From Rhizobiales bacterium Ga0077545 (GTDB taxonomy: Bacteria > Pseudomonadota > Alphaproteobacteria > Rhizobiales > Methylopilaceae): 64,000 bases of DNA. The translations under genes and the position numbers were made by a program. The stretch is from positions 186,001-250,000 of the forward strand of contig LNEV01000007.1 of NCBI GenBank assembly GCA_001464335.1. The letters run 5' to 3'. The notes under the pieces were generated by a model that searched no databases, was not told the DNA's origin, and saw only the letters and a program-made list of their open reading frames with translations. Of this stretch, positions 7,487-16,164 are shown piece by piece. The stretch's first letter is position 1, and each line of letters begins with the position of its first letter.

Positions 7487-8341
7487 ATGAACTATCGTCA
7501 CACCTATCACGCGGGGAACTTCGCCGATGTCGTCAAGCACGCGGTGCTCGCCCTCATCGTCCGCCACCTGACGAAGAAGGATGCACCGTTCCGCTATCTC
7601 GACACCCATGCGGGCATCGGCGCCTACGACCTGCAGGGCGATGAGGCGAGCCGCACCGGCGAATGGCGCGAGGGCGCGGGACGGCTGTGGGACATGCCCC
7701 TCGCAGCGGATGCCGAAGCGCTTCTTGCGCCGTGGCGGGACGCTGTCGGCAAGCTCAATCCGGACGGCGCGCTGCGCTATTACCCGGGTTCGCCCGAAAT
7801 CGTCCGGGGCCTTGCCCGGGCAAACGACCGCCTCACCCTTTGCGAGCTGCACCCCGAAGACGCCGCCCGGCTGCGCTGGCGTTACGGCCGGGAGAAGCGT
7901 GTCACGGTGGTCGAGATCGACGGCTACAGCGCGCTCAATGCCTATCTGCCGCCGAAGGAGCGGCGTGGGTGTGTGCTCACCGACCCGCCCTTCGAAGAGG
8001 CGGGCGAGTTCCGACGTATGACCGAGGGGCTTCAGCGCGCCCACGCGAAATGGCCCGGCGGCACTTACGCTCTGTGGTATCCGATCAAGGACGTGATGGA
8101 GACCGACGGCTTTCTGCGAAATGTCGGCAAAGCGGGAATTCCATCGATCCTAACGGGCGAGCTGTTTTTGACCCGCCCGAACGATCCCTCCCGCCTGAAC
8201 GGCTGCGGGCTCATTGTGGTCAACCCGCCCTTCACGCTGGCACAGGATCTGAAGGTGCTGCTCCCGGCGCTCGCCGAACGGCTCGGACGCGACGGCGGCG
8301 CGCGCGGTCGCGTGATCGAGGTTGCGCCGGAAAAGCTCTAG
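7487..8341 (+). CDS. rlmJ: 23S rRNA (adenine(2030)-N6)-methyltransferase
   Basis: The 284-residue protein opens with MNYRHTYHAGNFADVVKHA, the hallmark of RlmJ. The SAM-binding segment RYLDTHAGIGAYDL (about residues 36-49) and the catalytic DPPFEEAGEF motif near residue 165 follow. RlmJ methylates A2030 in free 23S rRNA using SAM. Length matches the family (about 280). The stop overlaps the end of a small convergent gene by 4 bases. Confidence 0.95.
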   Translation: MNYRHTYHAGNFADVVKHAVLALIVRHLTKKDAPFRYLDTHAGIGAYDLQGDEASRTGEWREGAGRLWDMPLAADAEALLAPWRDAVGKLNPDGALRYYPGSPEIVRGLARANDRLTLCELHPEDAARLRWRYGREKRVTVVEIDGYSALNAYLPPKERRGCVLTDPPFEEAGEFRRMTEGLQRAHAKWPGGTYALWYPIKDVMETDGFLRNVGKAGIPSILTGELFLTRPNDPSRLNGCGLIVVNPPFTLAQDLKVLLPALAERLGRDGGARGRVIEVAPEKL

Positions 8342-8514
8342 GCAGCCTTGCGGCGGCGGCGCTTGCGCTTGGGCGTAACGTCGACGGCCCCGGTTTTGAT
8401 GCCGGCGAGTTCGAGATCTCCGAGGGCGGGATGTTCGCGCCCGTTCGCCTCGCTCCCGCGGGGCCGCTTCATGCTCTTGTGCGCCGCGCGCAGGATCGCG
8501 ACGGCGCGTGCCAT
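8338..8514 (-). CDS. Small basic protein, unknown
   Basis: The 58-residue product reads MARAVAILRAAHKSMKRPRG and ends in a strongly basic RKRRRRKAA tail. AGGTGG lies 8 bases before the ATG at 8514. The convergent 4-base overlap with rlmJ is compatible with a real gene. The basic tail suggests nucleic-acid contact, but no family is recognised and a spurious frame cannot be excluded. Confidence 0.4.
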   Translation of the reverse strand: MARAVAILRAAHKSMKRPRGSEANGREHPALGDLELAGIKTGAVDVTPKRKRRRRKAA

Positions 8515-8543
8515 GTCAAAATCCACCTGACACTCCCGGATAC

Positions 8544-8569
8544 GCGCGGACCGCATCTGCGGTCCGCGC
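8544..8569. repeat. Perfect 12-base inverted repeat
   Basis: GCGCGGACCGCA and TGCGGTCCGCGC flank a 2-base centre (TC). It lies between the divergent small basic gene and the cold-shock gene. There is no T-run on either side, so it is not an obvious terminator; it may be a dispersed palindromic element or an operator. Confidence 0.6.
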
Positions 8570-8717
8570 ATCCTGCGCGTCAAAGATGAAGGATTCTCGA
8601 ATCCGGGAAGCTTCCGCTTTGCGCCTTGCCAGACTTGGCAAAATCCCGTTACCAATCGCATGCGATGCGCGCAAAGACGCACACGCGGGAATGGAAACGA
8701 CAGTCTTGGGGGAAGCA

Positions 8718-8939
8718 GTGACTCAGACTCAGAATGGCACCGTCAAATTTTTCAATTTTGACAAAGGATACGGCTTCATCAAGCCGGACAGCGGCGGACC
8801 GGACGTGTTCGTCCACGTCAGCGCGCTCCAGAGCTCAGGCCTCGAAGCGCTGAACGAAGGCCAGCGCATCGCCTTCGACATCGAACCCGACAAGAAGGGC
8901 AAAGGCCCGAAAGCGGTCAATCTCGTCACATCGGCCTGA
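8718..8939 (+). CDS. Cold-shock domain protein
   Basis: The 73-residue product is a single cold-shock domain with both RNP motifs: NGTVKFFNFDKGYGFIKPD and DVFVHVSALQ. Such proteins bind single-stranded RNA or DNA and melt mRNA structure. I chose the GTG at 8718, preceded by GGGGGAAG; an in-frame ATG at 8691 would add nine residues before the domain. The RNP1 motif has KGYGFI, as usual. The 200-base leader upstream could hold a temperature-responsive structure, but none was defined. Confidence 0.93.
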   Translation: MTQTQNGTVKFFNFDKGYGFIKPDSGGPDVFVHVSALQSSGLEALNEGQRIAFDIEPDKKGKGPKAVNLVTSA

Positions 8940-8977
8940 TTGCCAATCCGGGACGCGGTGGGGGAATGTGAGACATT

Positions 8978-9583
8978 ATGATTCTTCGTTCCTCCCCCGC
9001 CTCTCCCTTCGGCCGCAAGATCAAGATTGCGGCCGCTCTCCTTGGTCTGAAGGACCGCATCCGGATCGAGATGACGGACACGCTCGATCCCTCCGATTCG
9101 ATCCGCCTTCAGAACCCGCTCGGCAAGATCCCGGCGCTTCTGCTCGATGACGGCACGGTCCTGTTCGACAGCCGCGTGATTGCCGAATATCTCGATTTCA
9201 TCGCCGGCGGCGGCCGCATCATCCCGGCAGGCCCCGAGCGGTTCGCAGCCTTGCGCCTGCAGGCGCTTGCCGACGGGATCACCGAAGCGGCTTTGCTGCG
9301 CGTCTATGAAGGCCGTTTCCGCGCACCGGAAAAGCACGAACCGAAATGGGTCGAGCATCAGTCCGGAAAGGTCTCGCGCGGATTGGCCTCCTTGGAGGCA
9401 GGTCCGCTGCCCGGCGAGACGGCGACGCCCGATATCGGCGCTATCGCACTCGCGTGCATGCTCGGCTATCTCGATTTGCGCGCGCCGGGCTGGCGCCCCG
9501 GCCACCCGAAGCTCGCGGCCTGGGTGGATGCGTTCGCGGACGCGGTGCCTGCTTTCGGAGAGACGCGCCCTCCACAATCCTGA
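8978..9583 (+). CDS. Glutathione S-transferase family protein
   Basis: The 201-residue protein begins MILRSSPASPFGRKIKIAAA, where the Ser-Pro-x-x-Arg region is the thioredoxin-fold active site of bacterial GSTs. NPLGKIPALLLDDGTVLFDS carries the cis-proline and the Glu/Asp-Ser glutathione contact (residues about 48-68). The C-terminal helical domain includes PDIGAIALACMLGYLDLR. The substrate is unknown. It follows the cold-shock gene on the same strand after 38 bases. Confidence 0.88.
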   Translation: MILRSSPASPFGRKIKIAAALLGLKDRIRIEMTDTLDPSDSIRLQNPLGKIPALLLDDGTVLFDSRVIAEYLDFIAGGGRIIPAGPERFAALRLQALADGITEAALLRVYEGRFRAPEKHEPKWVEHQSGKVSRGLASLEAGPLPGETATPDIGAIALACMLGYLDLRAPGWRPGHPKLAAWVDAFADAVPAFGETRPPQS

Positions 9584-9591
9584 AAAACGAA

Positions 9592-9627
9592 ATCCCGGCC
9601 ATCGCGGGGGGCAGCGACAGCCGGGAT
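9592..9627 (-). terminator. Putative terminator of the first OMP gene
   Basis: ATCCCGGC pairs with GCCGGGAT around a 20-base loop. On the minus strand the stem is followed by TTCGTTTTTC. It lies about 40 bases downstream of the OMP stop at 9668. Confidence 0.5.
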
Positions 9628-9667
9628 CGCGTCTTGAGGCGCTGCGCGATCGCAGGCGCCTCGGATC

Positions 9668-10297
9668 TCAGAAACGGTAGTTCAAACCGATGCGGAACGT
9701 GTGCAGATCCGGCTCGATATAGCCGCCCCCGCCGCCGTACTGCGCATCGCTGAAGTCCATGTAGAGATATTCGAACTTGGCCGAGACATTGGCCGTCACA
9801 GCCGCTTCGACACCGCCGCCGACGGTCCAGCCGCCGTGGAAATGGCTGTCGCTCAAGCCGCCGGTGCTGTATTCGGCGTTTGTCCAGGCGAAACCGCCGG
9901 TGCCGTACACCACGAACCGGTCGAACGCATAGCCGATGCGGCCGCGCAAGGTGCCGACCCAATCGAGATTGTAGTCTTCGCCGGCGATCTCGTCGCCGAT
10001 TCCCGTCAGCGTGATGTCACCCTCGACGCCGAACAGAAACGCATCGACCTGGTAATTGATGCCGGCGGTCAGGCCACCGAGAAAGCCATCCGGCTCGAAG
10101 CCCGAAGCGTCACCGAGACCGTAGCCGATGAGGCCACCCACGTAGAAGCCGTTCCAGGTTTCCTGTACGGCCGGGGCGGCGCCGTAGCCGTAATCGGCGT
10201 CCCCACCATAGGAGTAAGGAGCGTCCGCCGCACGGGCAGCAGTCCCGACGGCGAGAGAGGAAGCCGCGGCAACGGCCGCGATGTACAGAGTACGCAT
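9668..10297 (-). CDS. Outer-membrane beta-barrel protein (Omp31-like), copy 1
   Basis: The 209-residue protein has a signal peptide (1-23, ending ARAADAPYS), then the N-terminal linker and WNGFYVGGLIGYGLG strand typical of Omp31/opacity-type porins. Repeating amphipathic strands follow, including VGTLRGRIGYAFDRFVVYGT and VGGGVEAAVTANVSAKFEYL. It ends NYRF, with the C-terminal phenylalanine used by the BAM complex. An eight-stranded barrel in the outer membrane is expected. It is the last of three paralogous genes in tandem (9668, 10503, 11329). Confidence 0.9.
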   Translation of the reverse strand: MRTLYIAAVAAASSLAVGTAARAADAPYSYGGDADYGYGAAPAVQETWNGFYVGGLIGYGLGDASGFEPDGFLGGLTAGINYQVDAFLFGVEGDITLTGIGDEIAGEDYNLDWVGTLRGRIGYAFDRFVVYGTGGFAWTNAEYSTGGLSDSHFHGGWTVGGGVEAAVTANVSAKFEYLYMDFSDAQYGGGGGYIEPDLHTFRIGLNYRF

Positions 10298-10450
10298 AAC
10301 AAAACTCCGGCTTCGAAAGCCCTGTTGAACTGGCTCTCACGCTAGAAGCCGCGCGTTTTGAAATCCTTAACGACGCGTAACCTGAATGAATTGCTTTTTA
10401 CACAGTGAATGAAACGTTAAAGCGCGTCGGTACAGCAATTCGCAAAAGAA

Positions 10451-10477
10451 AAGGGCCCCGGCATTGCCGGAGCCCTT
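10451..10477 (-). terminator. Terminator of the second OMP gene
   Basis: AAGGGC, then a CCGGC/GCCGG-containing stem closed by GCCCTT. On the minus strand it is followed by TTCTTTTG. It lies 26 bases after the OMP stop at 10503. Confidence 0.65.
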
Positions 10478-10502
10478 CGTGTTCCCTCGGTGTTGAAACC
10501 GA

Positions 10503-11138
10503 TCAGAAGCGGTAGTTGATACCGGCCTTGACGGTGTGGGCGTTGAGATCAACGTCACCACCGACGAGCGTATCGTCGCCCAGATCGAGATACTGGTATT
10601 CGATCTTGCCGCTGATGTTGTCGGTCAGAGCAGCTTCCATGCCCGCACCAACGGTCCAGCCGAGACGCGTGTCGTCTTCGGTACCGACGCCGAACACGGT
10701 GTGCTCGACACCCGCGATCGCCGCACCACCGGTGGCGAAGAGCAGGAAGTTGTCGAACGCGTAGCCGATGCGGCCACGAACCGTCGACGTCCAGTCGATC
10801 GTGGTCTCGAAGTCCGGATCGTTGTCCGTCTCGATGCCGGCCCAGCCGCCATCGGCTTCGATGCCGTACACGAAGTTGCCGGACTGGATCTGGTAACCGA
10901 CCGTACCGCCGGCCAGACCGCCATCGGCGTCGGCAACGCCGATCGAAGCGTCGTCGGACTCACCGAAAGCATATCCGCCGTAGACACCGACGTAGAAGCC
11001 GGACCAGTCGAACGAGGTCGCTTCCGGAACCAGGGCCTGCACGGGCGGCGGAGCCATCGGCATGTCGGCAGCGTGAGCCGAGGCACCAATCGCAATGAAC
11101 GCGGCCGCGGCCGCGAGGGAGGCATTCTTGAACGTCAT
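10503..11138 (-). CDS. Outer-membrane beta-barrel protein (Omp31-like), copy 2
   Basis: The 211-residue paralogue has a signal peptide (1-23, cut after AHAADMP), FDWSGFYVGVYGGYAFG as the first strand, WTSTVRGRIGYAFDNFLLFA in the middle, and a C-terminal INYRF. The loops are acidic (several Asp-Asp pairs), unlike copy 1. I chose the ATG at 11138 since the longer in-frame extension to 11246 carries no signal. A terminator separates it from copy 1, so the genes are probably transcribed separately. Confidence 0.9.
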   Translation of the reverse strand: MTFKNASLAAAAAFIAIGASAHAADMPMAPPPVQALVPEATSFDWSGFYVGVYGGYAFGESDDASIGVADADGGLAGGTVGYQIQSGNFVYGIEADGGWAGIETDNDPDFETTIDWTSTVRGRIGYAFDNFLLFATGGAAIAGVEHTVFGVGTEDDTRLGWTVGAGMEAALTDNISGKIEYQYLDLGDDTLVGGDVDLNAHTVKAGINYRF

Positions 11139-11328
11139 TACATTACCCCTACTGTGTGTAAGCCCGGCTCCCCAACGAAAGCTCGCCCCCCGGCAGCTCC
11201 GCGTATCCCCGTGCGTGGATGAGCTTATAACCCGTAAGCCCACCAAATCGGCGTATCTTTAAAGACACACACCGTTCTGGTCTTTTCAGGCAGCATCACA
11301 GTGCTGCCGTATTTCGAACGTTTCGCAG

Positions 11329-11991
11329 TCAGAATTTCAGATTGGCTCCGAACCGCAAGACGTGGCCGTCCCACTCGGCCTGGGTGTTTCCCGCGCCGGT
11401 GTTAAACGTCTTTTTCTGTGTATCTACATAAAGATATTCGGCCTTCAGGCTCACATTGTCGGTCAGCGCCTGCTCAAGGCCTGCCCCGGCGGTGAAGCCT
11501 GTAAGGGCCGCATCGTCACTACCTGACCCTGCAGGGGAGACTTCAACGCCTGCCGCCGCAAAACCGGCGGTTCCGTAGACCAAAGTACTGTCGAAAGCAT
11601 AACCGATACGGCCGCGCGCGGTTGAGAACCAGTCGAGACTCGTCGCGGTGGTTGTGCCGCCGCCGCTGCTGGACCCATCGATTCCCGCAGCCTGAATGTC
11701 GGCCTCAACGCCGATCACAATCGAGCCGAGTTGCTTGTTGTAACCGATCTGGAAACCGCCGAGCGGGCCATCGCCCGCAAATCCCGGATTGTCCGCGGTG
11801 GGAAGCCCCGAGGACGAAAAATCACCCCAGGCGTAGCCGGCGTTCACCCCGACATAGCCGCCGGCCCAGTCATGTGCCGCATTGGCGATCGCAGTGTCGA
11901 GCGGGGTGACGGGAACGGACATATCGGCGGCCTGCGCCACACAGGGCGCGGCGCCGAAGGCCACGATTGCCGCAACTCGCACAGAACGCAT
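11329..11991 (-). CDS. Outer-membrane beta-barrel protein (Omp31-like), copy 3
   Basis: The 220-residue paralogue starts with a signal peptide (MRSVRVAAIVAFGAAPCVAQ, cut near AADMS). HDWAGGYVGVNAGYAWGDF, TARGRIGYAFDSTLVYGT and a final GANLKF follow. It is the most diverged of the three, with a Gly/Ser/Thr-rich loop (GSSSGGGTTTATS) after a shared GVEAD strand. The in-frame extension to 12168 was rejected because the signal peptide begins at 11991. It diverges from uvrC. Confidence 0.88.
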   Translation of the reverse strand: MRSVRVAAIVAFGAAPCVAQAADMSVPVTPLDTAIANAAHDWAGGYVGVNAGYAWGDFSSSGLPTADNPGFAGDGPLGGFQIGYNKQLGSIVIGVEADIQAAGIDGSSSGGGTTTATSLDWFSTARGRIGYAFDSTLVYGTAGFAAAGVEVSPAGSGSDDAALTGFTAGAGLEQALTDNVSLKAEYLYVDTQKKTFNTGAGNTQAEWDGHVLRFGANLKF

Positions 11992-12201
11992 ATCAATCCC
12001 CACAGAAGGCTGACGCCTCCCCCAACACTCCAACCCGCCAATGACGAAGCCCGATGTCGGCATGACTCGAAAACACACCTGGAAAGTGCCCCGGAAATCG
12101 GGGCAAATCGTGGCACGGGCGAGCCCGGTGCCAACGCGTGCCCTTGGAGGGTGGAGTAATAGGCGCACCGCTCCTACATTTCGGTTAAGTATCGCGCTCC
12201 C

Positions 12202-14223
12202 ATGACCTCAGAGCTCAAGAAGCAGAATCTCGAACCGGCCGACATTCTGGCCGACGACACCGCCTCCCCCGAGGCGCAGGAACGCGCGCCTGCGATCGAT
12301 TGGGGCAAGGCCGAAGAGGCGTCGGGCAAACGCGGCATCGAGGTGATCCAGACCGCGCTGCAGACGCTGCCGAACACGCCCGGCGTCTATCGGATGATCG
12401 ATGAAGCGGGCGAGGTTCTCTATGTCGGCAAGGCGCGCAGCCTCAAGAAGCGCGTGTCCAATTATGCGCGCGGCATAGGCCACACAAACCGGCTCGCGCA
12501 GATGATCGCCCTCACCGCGCATATGGAATTCGTCACCACGGCAACGGAATCCGAAGCGCTGCTGCTGGAAGCGAACCTCATCAAGCGCCTGCGCCCGCGC
12601 TTCAACGTTCTGCTGCGCGACGACAAGAGCTTTGCCTATATCCTGGTCGCGCAGGACCATCCCGCGGCGCGCATCGCCAAGCATCGCGGCGCACACAGCA
12701 TCAAGGGCGATTATTTCGGCCCCTTCGCCTCGACAGGCGCCGTCAACCGCACCGTCACCGCGCTGCAGAAGGCCTTCCTTCTGCGCTCGTGTTCGGACGC
12801 GGTCTATGAAAGCCGCACGCGGCCCTGCCTGCTGTTTCAGATCAAACGCTGTTCAGGACCGTGCACCGGCGAGATCGCACTCGACGACTACAACCGCCTT
12901 GTCGACGAAGCGCATGATTTTCTCTCCGGCAAGAGCCAGGCCGTCCAACGGCAGATGGCGGCGCACATGACCGACGCTTCCGAGCGCCTCGATTTCGAAA
13001 CCGCCGCCCGCTACCGCGACCGACTTTCGGCACTCTCGTCCGTACAGTCTCATCAGGGCATCAACCCGCGCTCGGTGGAAGAGGCCGACGTGTTCGCGCT
13101 TCACCAGGAAGCGGGACAGATCTGCGTGCAGGTTTTCTTCTTCCGCACGTTTCAGAATTGGGGAAATCGCGCTTATTTTCCGCGTGCGGACAAATCCCTG
13201 CCGCCGGAGGAAGTTCTGTCCTCTTTCCTGTCGCAGTTTTACGAGGACAAACATCCCGCGCGCCTCATCCTGCTGTCGCACGAGATCGAGGATCGGACGC
13301 TGCTCGAGGAGGCCCTGTCCGTGCGCGCGAACCGCAGCGTCGAGATCGCAACGCCAAAACGCGGCGACAAACTCGATCTCGTCCAGCACGCCCATCAAAA
13401 CGCACGCGACGCGCTTGGGCGCAAACTTGCCGAAAGCGCGAGCCAGCAGCGCCTTCTCGAAGGCCTTGCGGCAACGCTTCATCTTCCCGGTCCGCCGCAG
13501 CGCATCGAGGTCTACGACAATTCGCACATACAGGGCACGGCCGCCGTCGGCGCAATGATCGTCGCCGGGCCGGAAGGCTTCCGCAAGAGCGCCTACCGCA
13601 AATTCAACATCCGCTCCGACGACATCACGCCGGGCGACGATTTCGGGATGATGCGCGAAGTGCTGCAAAGGCGGTTCGCGCGCCTTGTTAAGGAAAGCCC
13701 CCGCACCGCGCCGGACGCTGCGATCGAGCCCAGTGCCGGCGCCGTTCCCGATCCCGCCGACGCCTCGCCCTGGCCCGATCTTGTCCTCATTGACGGCGGT
13801 CCCGGCCAGCTTTCGGCGGCGCGTGAAATCCTGACGGGCCTCGGCATCACCGATCTTGCCATTGCTGGCGTTGCGAAGGGCGTCGACCGCGATGCCGGAC
13901 GCGAGGTGATCCATATGCCGGGGCACCAGCCCTTCCGGCTCGAGCCGCGCGACCCGGTTCTCTATTTCATCCAGCGCCTGCGCGATGAGGCGCACCGCTT
14001 TGCCATCGGCACCCACCGCGCCAAGAGATCGAAGGAATTCGTGCGCTCGCCCCTCGACGAGATCGCGGGTGTCGGCCCGTCACGCAAGCGGGCGCTGCTG
14101 CATCATTTCGGCACCGCGAAAGCGGTCGCCCGCGCGGGGCTGTCCGATCTCGAAAATGTGCCCGGCATCAACCGCGCCACGGCAAAGCTCGTCTACGACT
14201 TCTTCCACGAGAACAACGGCTGA
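12202..14223 (+). CDS. uvrC: Excinuclease ABC subunit C
   Basis: UvrC makes the dual incisions of nucleotide excision repair after UvrAB loading. The 673-residue protein has the GIY-YIG nuclease domain ([20 protein letters not shown], residues about 59-78), the UvrB-binding UVR segment ([17 protein letters not shown]), the RNase-H-like endonuclease domain ([19 protein letters not shown], with the catalytic Asp, and [15 protein letters not shown]) and tandem C-terminal HhH motifs ([19 protein letters not shown]). An N-terminal extension of about 45 residues before the nuclease domain is common in alphaproteobacteria. In many relatives it is followed directly by pgsA; here about 1.1 kb intervenes. 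Confidence 0.97.
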   Translation: MTSELKKQNLEPADILADDTASPEAQERAPAIDWGKAEEASGKRGIEVIQTALQTLPNTPGVYRMIDEAGEVLYVGKARSLKKRVSNYARGIGHTNRLAQMIALTAHMEFVTTATESEALLLEANLIKRLRPRFNVLLRDDKSFAYILVAQDHPAARIAKHRGAHSIKGDYFGPFASTGAVNRTVTALQKAFLLRSCSDAVYESRTRPCLLFQIKRCSGPCTGEIALDDYNRLVDEAHDFLSGKSQAVQRQMAAHMTDASERLDFETAARYRDRLSALSSVQSHQGINPRSVEEADVFALHQEAGQICVQVFFFRTFQNWGNRAYFPRADKSLPPEEVLSSFLSQFYEDKHPARLILLSHEIEDRTLLEEALSVRANRSVEIATPKRGDKLDLVQHAHQNARDALGRKLAESASQQRLLEGLAATLHLPGPPQRIEVYDNSHIQGTAAVGAMIVAGPEGFRKSAYRKFNIRSDDITPGDDFGMMREVLQRRFARLVKESPRTAPDAAIEPSAGAVPDPADASPWPDLVLIDGGPGQLSAAREILTGLGITDLAIAGVAKGVDRDAGREVIHMPGHQPFRLEPRDPVLYFIQRLRDEAHRFAIGTHRAKRSKEFVRSPLDEIAGVGPSRKRALLHHFGTAKAVARAGLSDLENVPGINRATAKLVYDFFHENNG

Positions 14224-14247
14224 ACTTCCGCGCTGGCATACATATAA

Positions 14248-14391
14248 AGAGCCACCGGCCGCTTCTCCCGCGTCCTTGAAGAGCTGAAGGCGAAGTTTTC
14301 CGAAGACGGACAGGTGCGCCTGACGGTGCTGATCGGCAATATCAATGCGTGGAACCGCATTCAGGTCGGTTTCAGCGCCGCGCACGCCTGA
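14248..14391 (+). pseudogene. Carboxymuconolactone decarboxylase-like C-terminal remnant
   Basis: A frame without a start codon, open from the TAA at 14245-14247 to the TGA at 14389-14391, encodes about 47 residues. They include ELKAKFSEDGQVRLTVLIGN and then INAWNRIQVGF. That is the conserved C-terminal end (xLTxxIxxINAWNR) of carboxymuconolactone decarboxylase/AhpD-like proteins. The N-terminal two thirds, with the CxxC or Glu/His active site, are absent, because uvrC ends only 24 bases upstream. Such genes are the usual neighbours and targets of ECF41 sigma factors, and one follows here 12 bases later. I infer a partner gene truncated by deletion. Confidence 0.75.
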
Positions 14392-14402
14392 CGGGACTGC
14401 TC

Positions 14403-15266
14403 ATGGACGCCGCCGCCTTCGATGCCCTTCGTCCGCGCCTCACGCGCATCGCCTATCGCATGCTCGGCTCCTGGGCCGAGGCGGAAGACGTGGTGCAGGA
14501 TGCCTGGCTGCGCTGGGAGACGGCGGACCGATCCGAGGTGCGCGATCCGGCGGCATTTCTGTCGCGCACCGTCTCGCGCCTCAGCCTCGACGTGCTGAAA
14601 TCGGCACGGGTCAAACGTGAGAGCTATGTCGGCGAATGGCTGCCCGAACCAATTGTCGACGAATCCGCCGATGAAGAAGACGGCATCACGGGCACGCTGA
14701 TGCTGGCGATGGAGCGCCTGTCGCCGCTGGAGCGGGCCGCGTTCCTTCTGCATGACGTGTTCGGAGTGGAGTTCGACGAAGTCGCCCGCTCCATCGACCG
14801 CGAACCCGCCGCCTGCCGCCAGCTTGCCGCCCGGGCACGTGCGCACATCCGCGCGGCGCGCCCGCGCTTTCCAATCAGTCCCGAACGGGGGCGGGAAATC
14901 GCCGAGGCGTTCTTCCTCGCCTCCCGCAATGGCGACGCCTCGGCGCTGAAAAGCCTGCTGGCCGCCGATGCGATGGTGGTTTCGGATGGCGGGGGACAGG
15001 TCATGGCCTTCCTGAAAGCCATTCGCGGGCTCGAAAAGGTCGCCCGCATGTTCGTCAACGCGGCGCGCAAAGGGCTGGTCACACCCTCAAGCGCGGTTCG
15101 CTACACCCGCATGGACGGCCTGCCCGGTTTTGTCAGCGAGGAGCCGGGCGGCATGCTGCAGACCACGGCCCTTGAGATCGAGAACGGCCTGATCACGCGC
15201 ATCTATATCGTCCGCAACCCCGACAAGCTCGGCCAGGTGCGGCGTCTTCTCGCGGAGGAAGGCTGA
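14403..15266 (+). CDS. ECF41-type RNA polymerase sigma factor (SigJ-like)
   Basis: The 287-residue protein has sigma region 2 (RLTRIAYRMLGSWAEAEDVV, residues about 11-30), region 4 (MERLSPLERAAFLLHDVFGV) and a C-terminal SnoaL-like extension. Three ECF41 landmarks are visible: WLPEP in the linker, DGGGQ in the extension (usual form DGGGK) and NPDKL near the end. ECF41 factors act without a classical anti-sigma factor; the extension controls activity, and the known target is an adjacent carboxymuconolactone decarboxylase, oxidoreductase or epimerase gene. Here only a remnant of that target lies upstream. ATG 14403 is preferred over an in-frame start at 14349, which would overlap the remnant. 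Confidence 0.88.
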   Translation: MDAAAFDALRPRLTRIAYRMLGSWAEAEDVVQDAWLRWETADRSEVRDPAAFLSRTVSRLSLDVLKSARVKRESYVGEWLPEPIVDESADEEDGITGTLMLAMERLSPLERAAFLLHDVFGVEFDEVARSIDREPAACRQLAARARAHIRAARPRFPISPERGREIAEAFFLASRNGDASALKSLLAADAMVVSDGGGQVMAFLKAIRGLEKVARMFVNAARKGLVTPSSAVRYTRMDGLPGFVSEEPGGMLQTTALEIENGLITRIYIVRNPDKLGQVRRLLAEEG

Positions 15267-15321
15267 GAGGCCTTCACGCGCTCCATTGACGCCCCCACCC
15301 CCCGACGCCTAGATCACGGCC

Positions 15322-15915
15322 ATGACACCGGCCGATGCTTCCCGCGCCTATGCCTGGGCGCTGCCCAATCTGCTCACCTATGCGCGGATCGCGGCCGTGC
15401 CGGTCGTTGTCGGCTGTCTTCTTCTCGAAGGTCATGCCTGGCGCTGGATCGCGCTTGGCCTTTATGCCCTCGCCGCGATCACGGATTACGTGGACGGTTA
15501 TCTCGCCCGCGCCTGGGGCCAGCAATCGCCGCTCGGCCGGATGCTCGATCCGATCGCCGACAAGCTGCTCGTCGCTTCGTGCCTTCTGGCCTTTGCCGCC
15601 ACCGGCATGCTGACCGGCGTCTCGTTCTGGGCAGCGGTTGTCATTCTCTGCCGTGAAATTCTTGTGTCGGGCCTTCGCGAGTTTCTGGCCGAGTTGCGCG
15701 TTTCCGTGCCCGTCACGCGCCTTGCCAAATGGAAGACGGCGGCACAGCTCGTTGCGGTGGGCTTCCTGATCGCCGGCCCTGCGGGGGATGTGATCTTCCC
15801 CTATGTCACCGAGACAGGGCACGTTCTCCTGTGGCTGTCGGCGCTGCTGACGCTTTACACCGGCTATGACTATTTCCGCGCCGGGCTTCGCAGCGTGTTC
15901 GAGGACCCGAAATGA
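15322..15915 (+). CDS. pgsA: CDP-diacylglycerol--glycerol-3-phosphate 3-phosphatidyltransferase
   Basis: PgsA makes phosphatidylglycerophosphate, the committed step to phosphatidylglycerol, in the inner membrane. The 197-residue protein has four or five hydrophobic helices and the CDP-alcohol phosphotransferase motif DG-x2-AR-x8-G-x3-D-x3-D, seen as DYVDGYLARAWG followed by LGRMLDPIADK (residues about 54-80). NLLTYARIAAVPV is the family N-terminus. Its stop overlaps the moaD ATG (ATGA), indicating coupling with moaD-moaE, a neighbourhood conserved in Hyphomicrobiales. Confidence 0.95.
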   Translation: MTPADASRAYAWALPNLLTYARIAAVPVVVGCLLLEGHAWRWIALGLYALAAITDYVDGYLARAWGQQSPLGRMLDPIADKLLVASCLLAFAATGMLTGVSFWAAVVILCREILVSGLREFLAELRVSVPVTRLAKWKTAAQLVAVGFLIAGPAGDVIFPYVTETGHVLLWLSALLTLYTGYDYFRAGLRSVFEDPK

Positions 15916-16163
15916 AGATCCGCTATTTCGCCTGGGTGCGCGAGCGCGTGGGCCGTGGCGAGGAAGAGATCGCGCTTCCGGAAACTGTAAAGACGGTCGC
16001 GGACGTCGTCGCATTTCTGAAGACGCAAGGCGCAGAATACGAAACGGCCTTCGAGAACGAGAAGATCGTGCGCGCTGCGCTCGACCGCGTTCACGTCAAA
16101 TCCGACACCCCGCTCGCCAATGCCGGAGAGATCGCCTTTTTCCCGCCCATGACGGGAGGCTGA
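15912..16163 (+). CDS. moaD: Molybdopterin synthase sulfur carrier subunit
   Basis: The 83-residue ubiquitin-fold protein ends in the functional di-glycine (FFPPMTGG). The C-terminus carries the thiocarboxylate that donates sulfur to precursor Z (cPMP). KIRYFAWVRERVGRGEEEI is the usual N-terminal strand pair. It overlaps pgsA by 4 bases and precedes moaE by 1 base; the two subunits form the heterotetrameric synthase. Confidence 0.95.
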   Translation: MKIRYFAWVRERVGRGEEEIALPETVKTVADVVAFLKTQGAEYETAFENEKIVRAALDRVHVKSDTPLANAGEIAFFPPMTGG

Positions 16164-16164
16164 G

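Noticed and set aside
11295..11316. Hairpin GGCAGCA/TGCTGCC downstream of the third OMP gene
   Set aside because: The stem is only 7 bases and is followed by A residues rather than T residues on the minus strand, so a terminator could not be supported.
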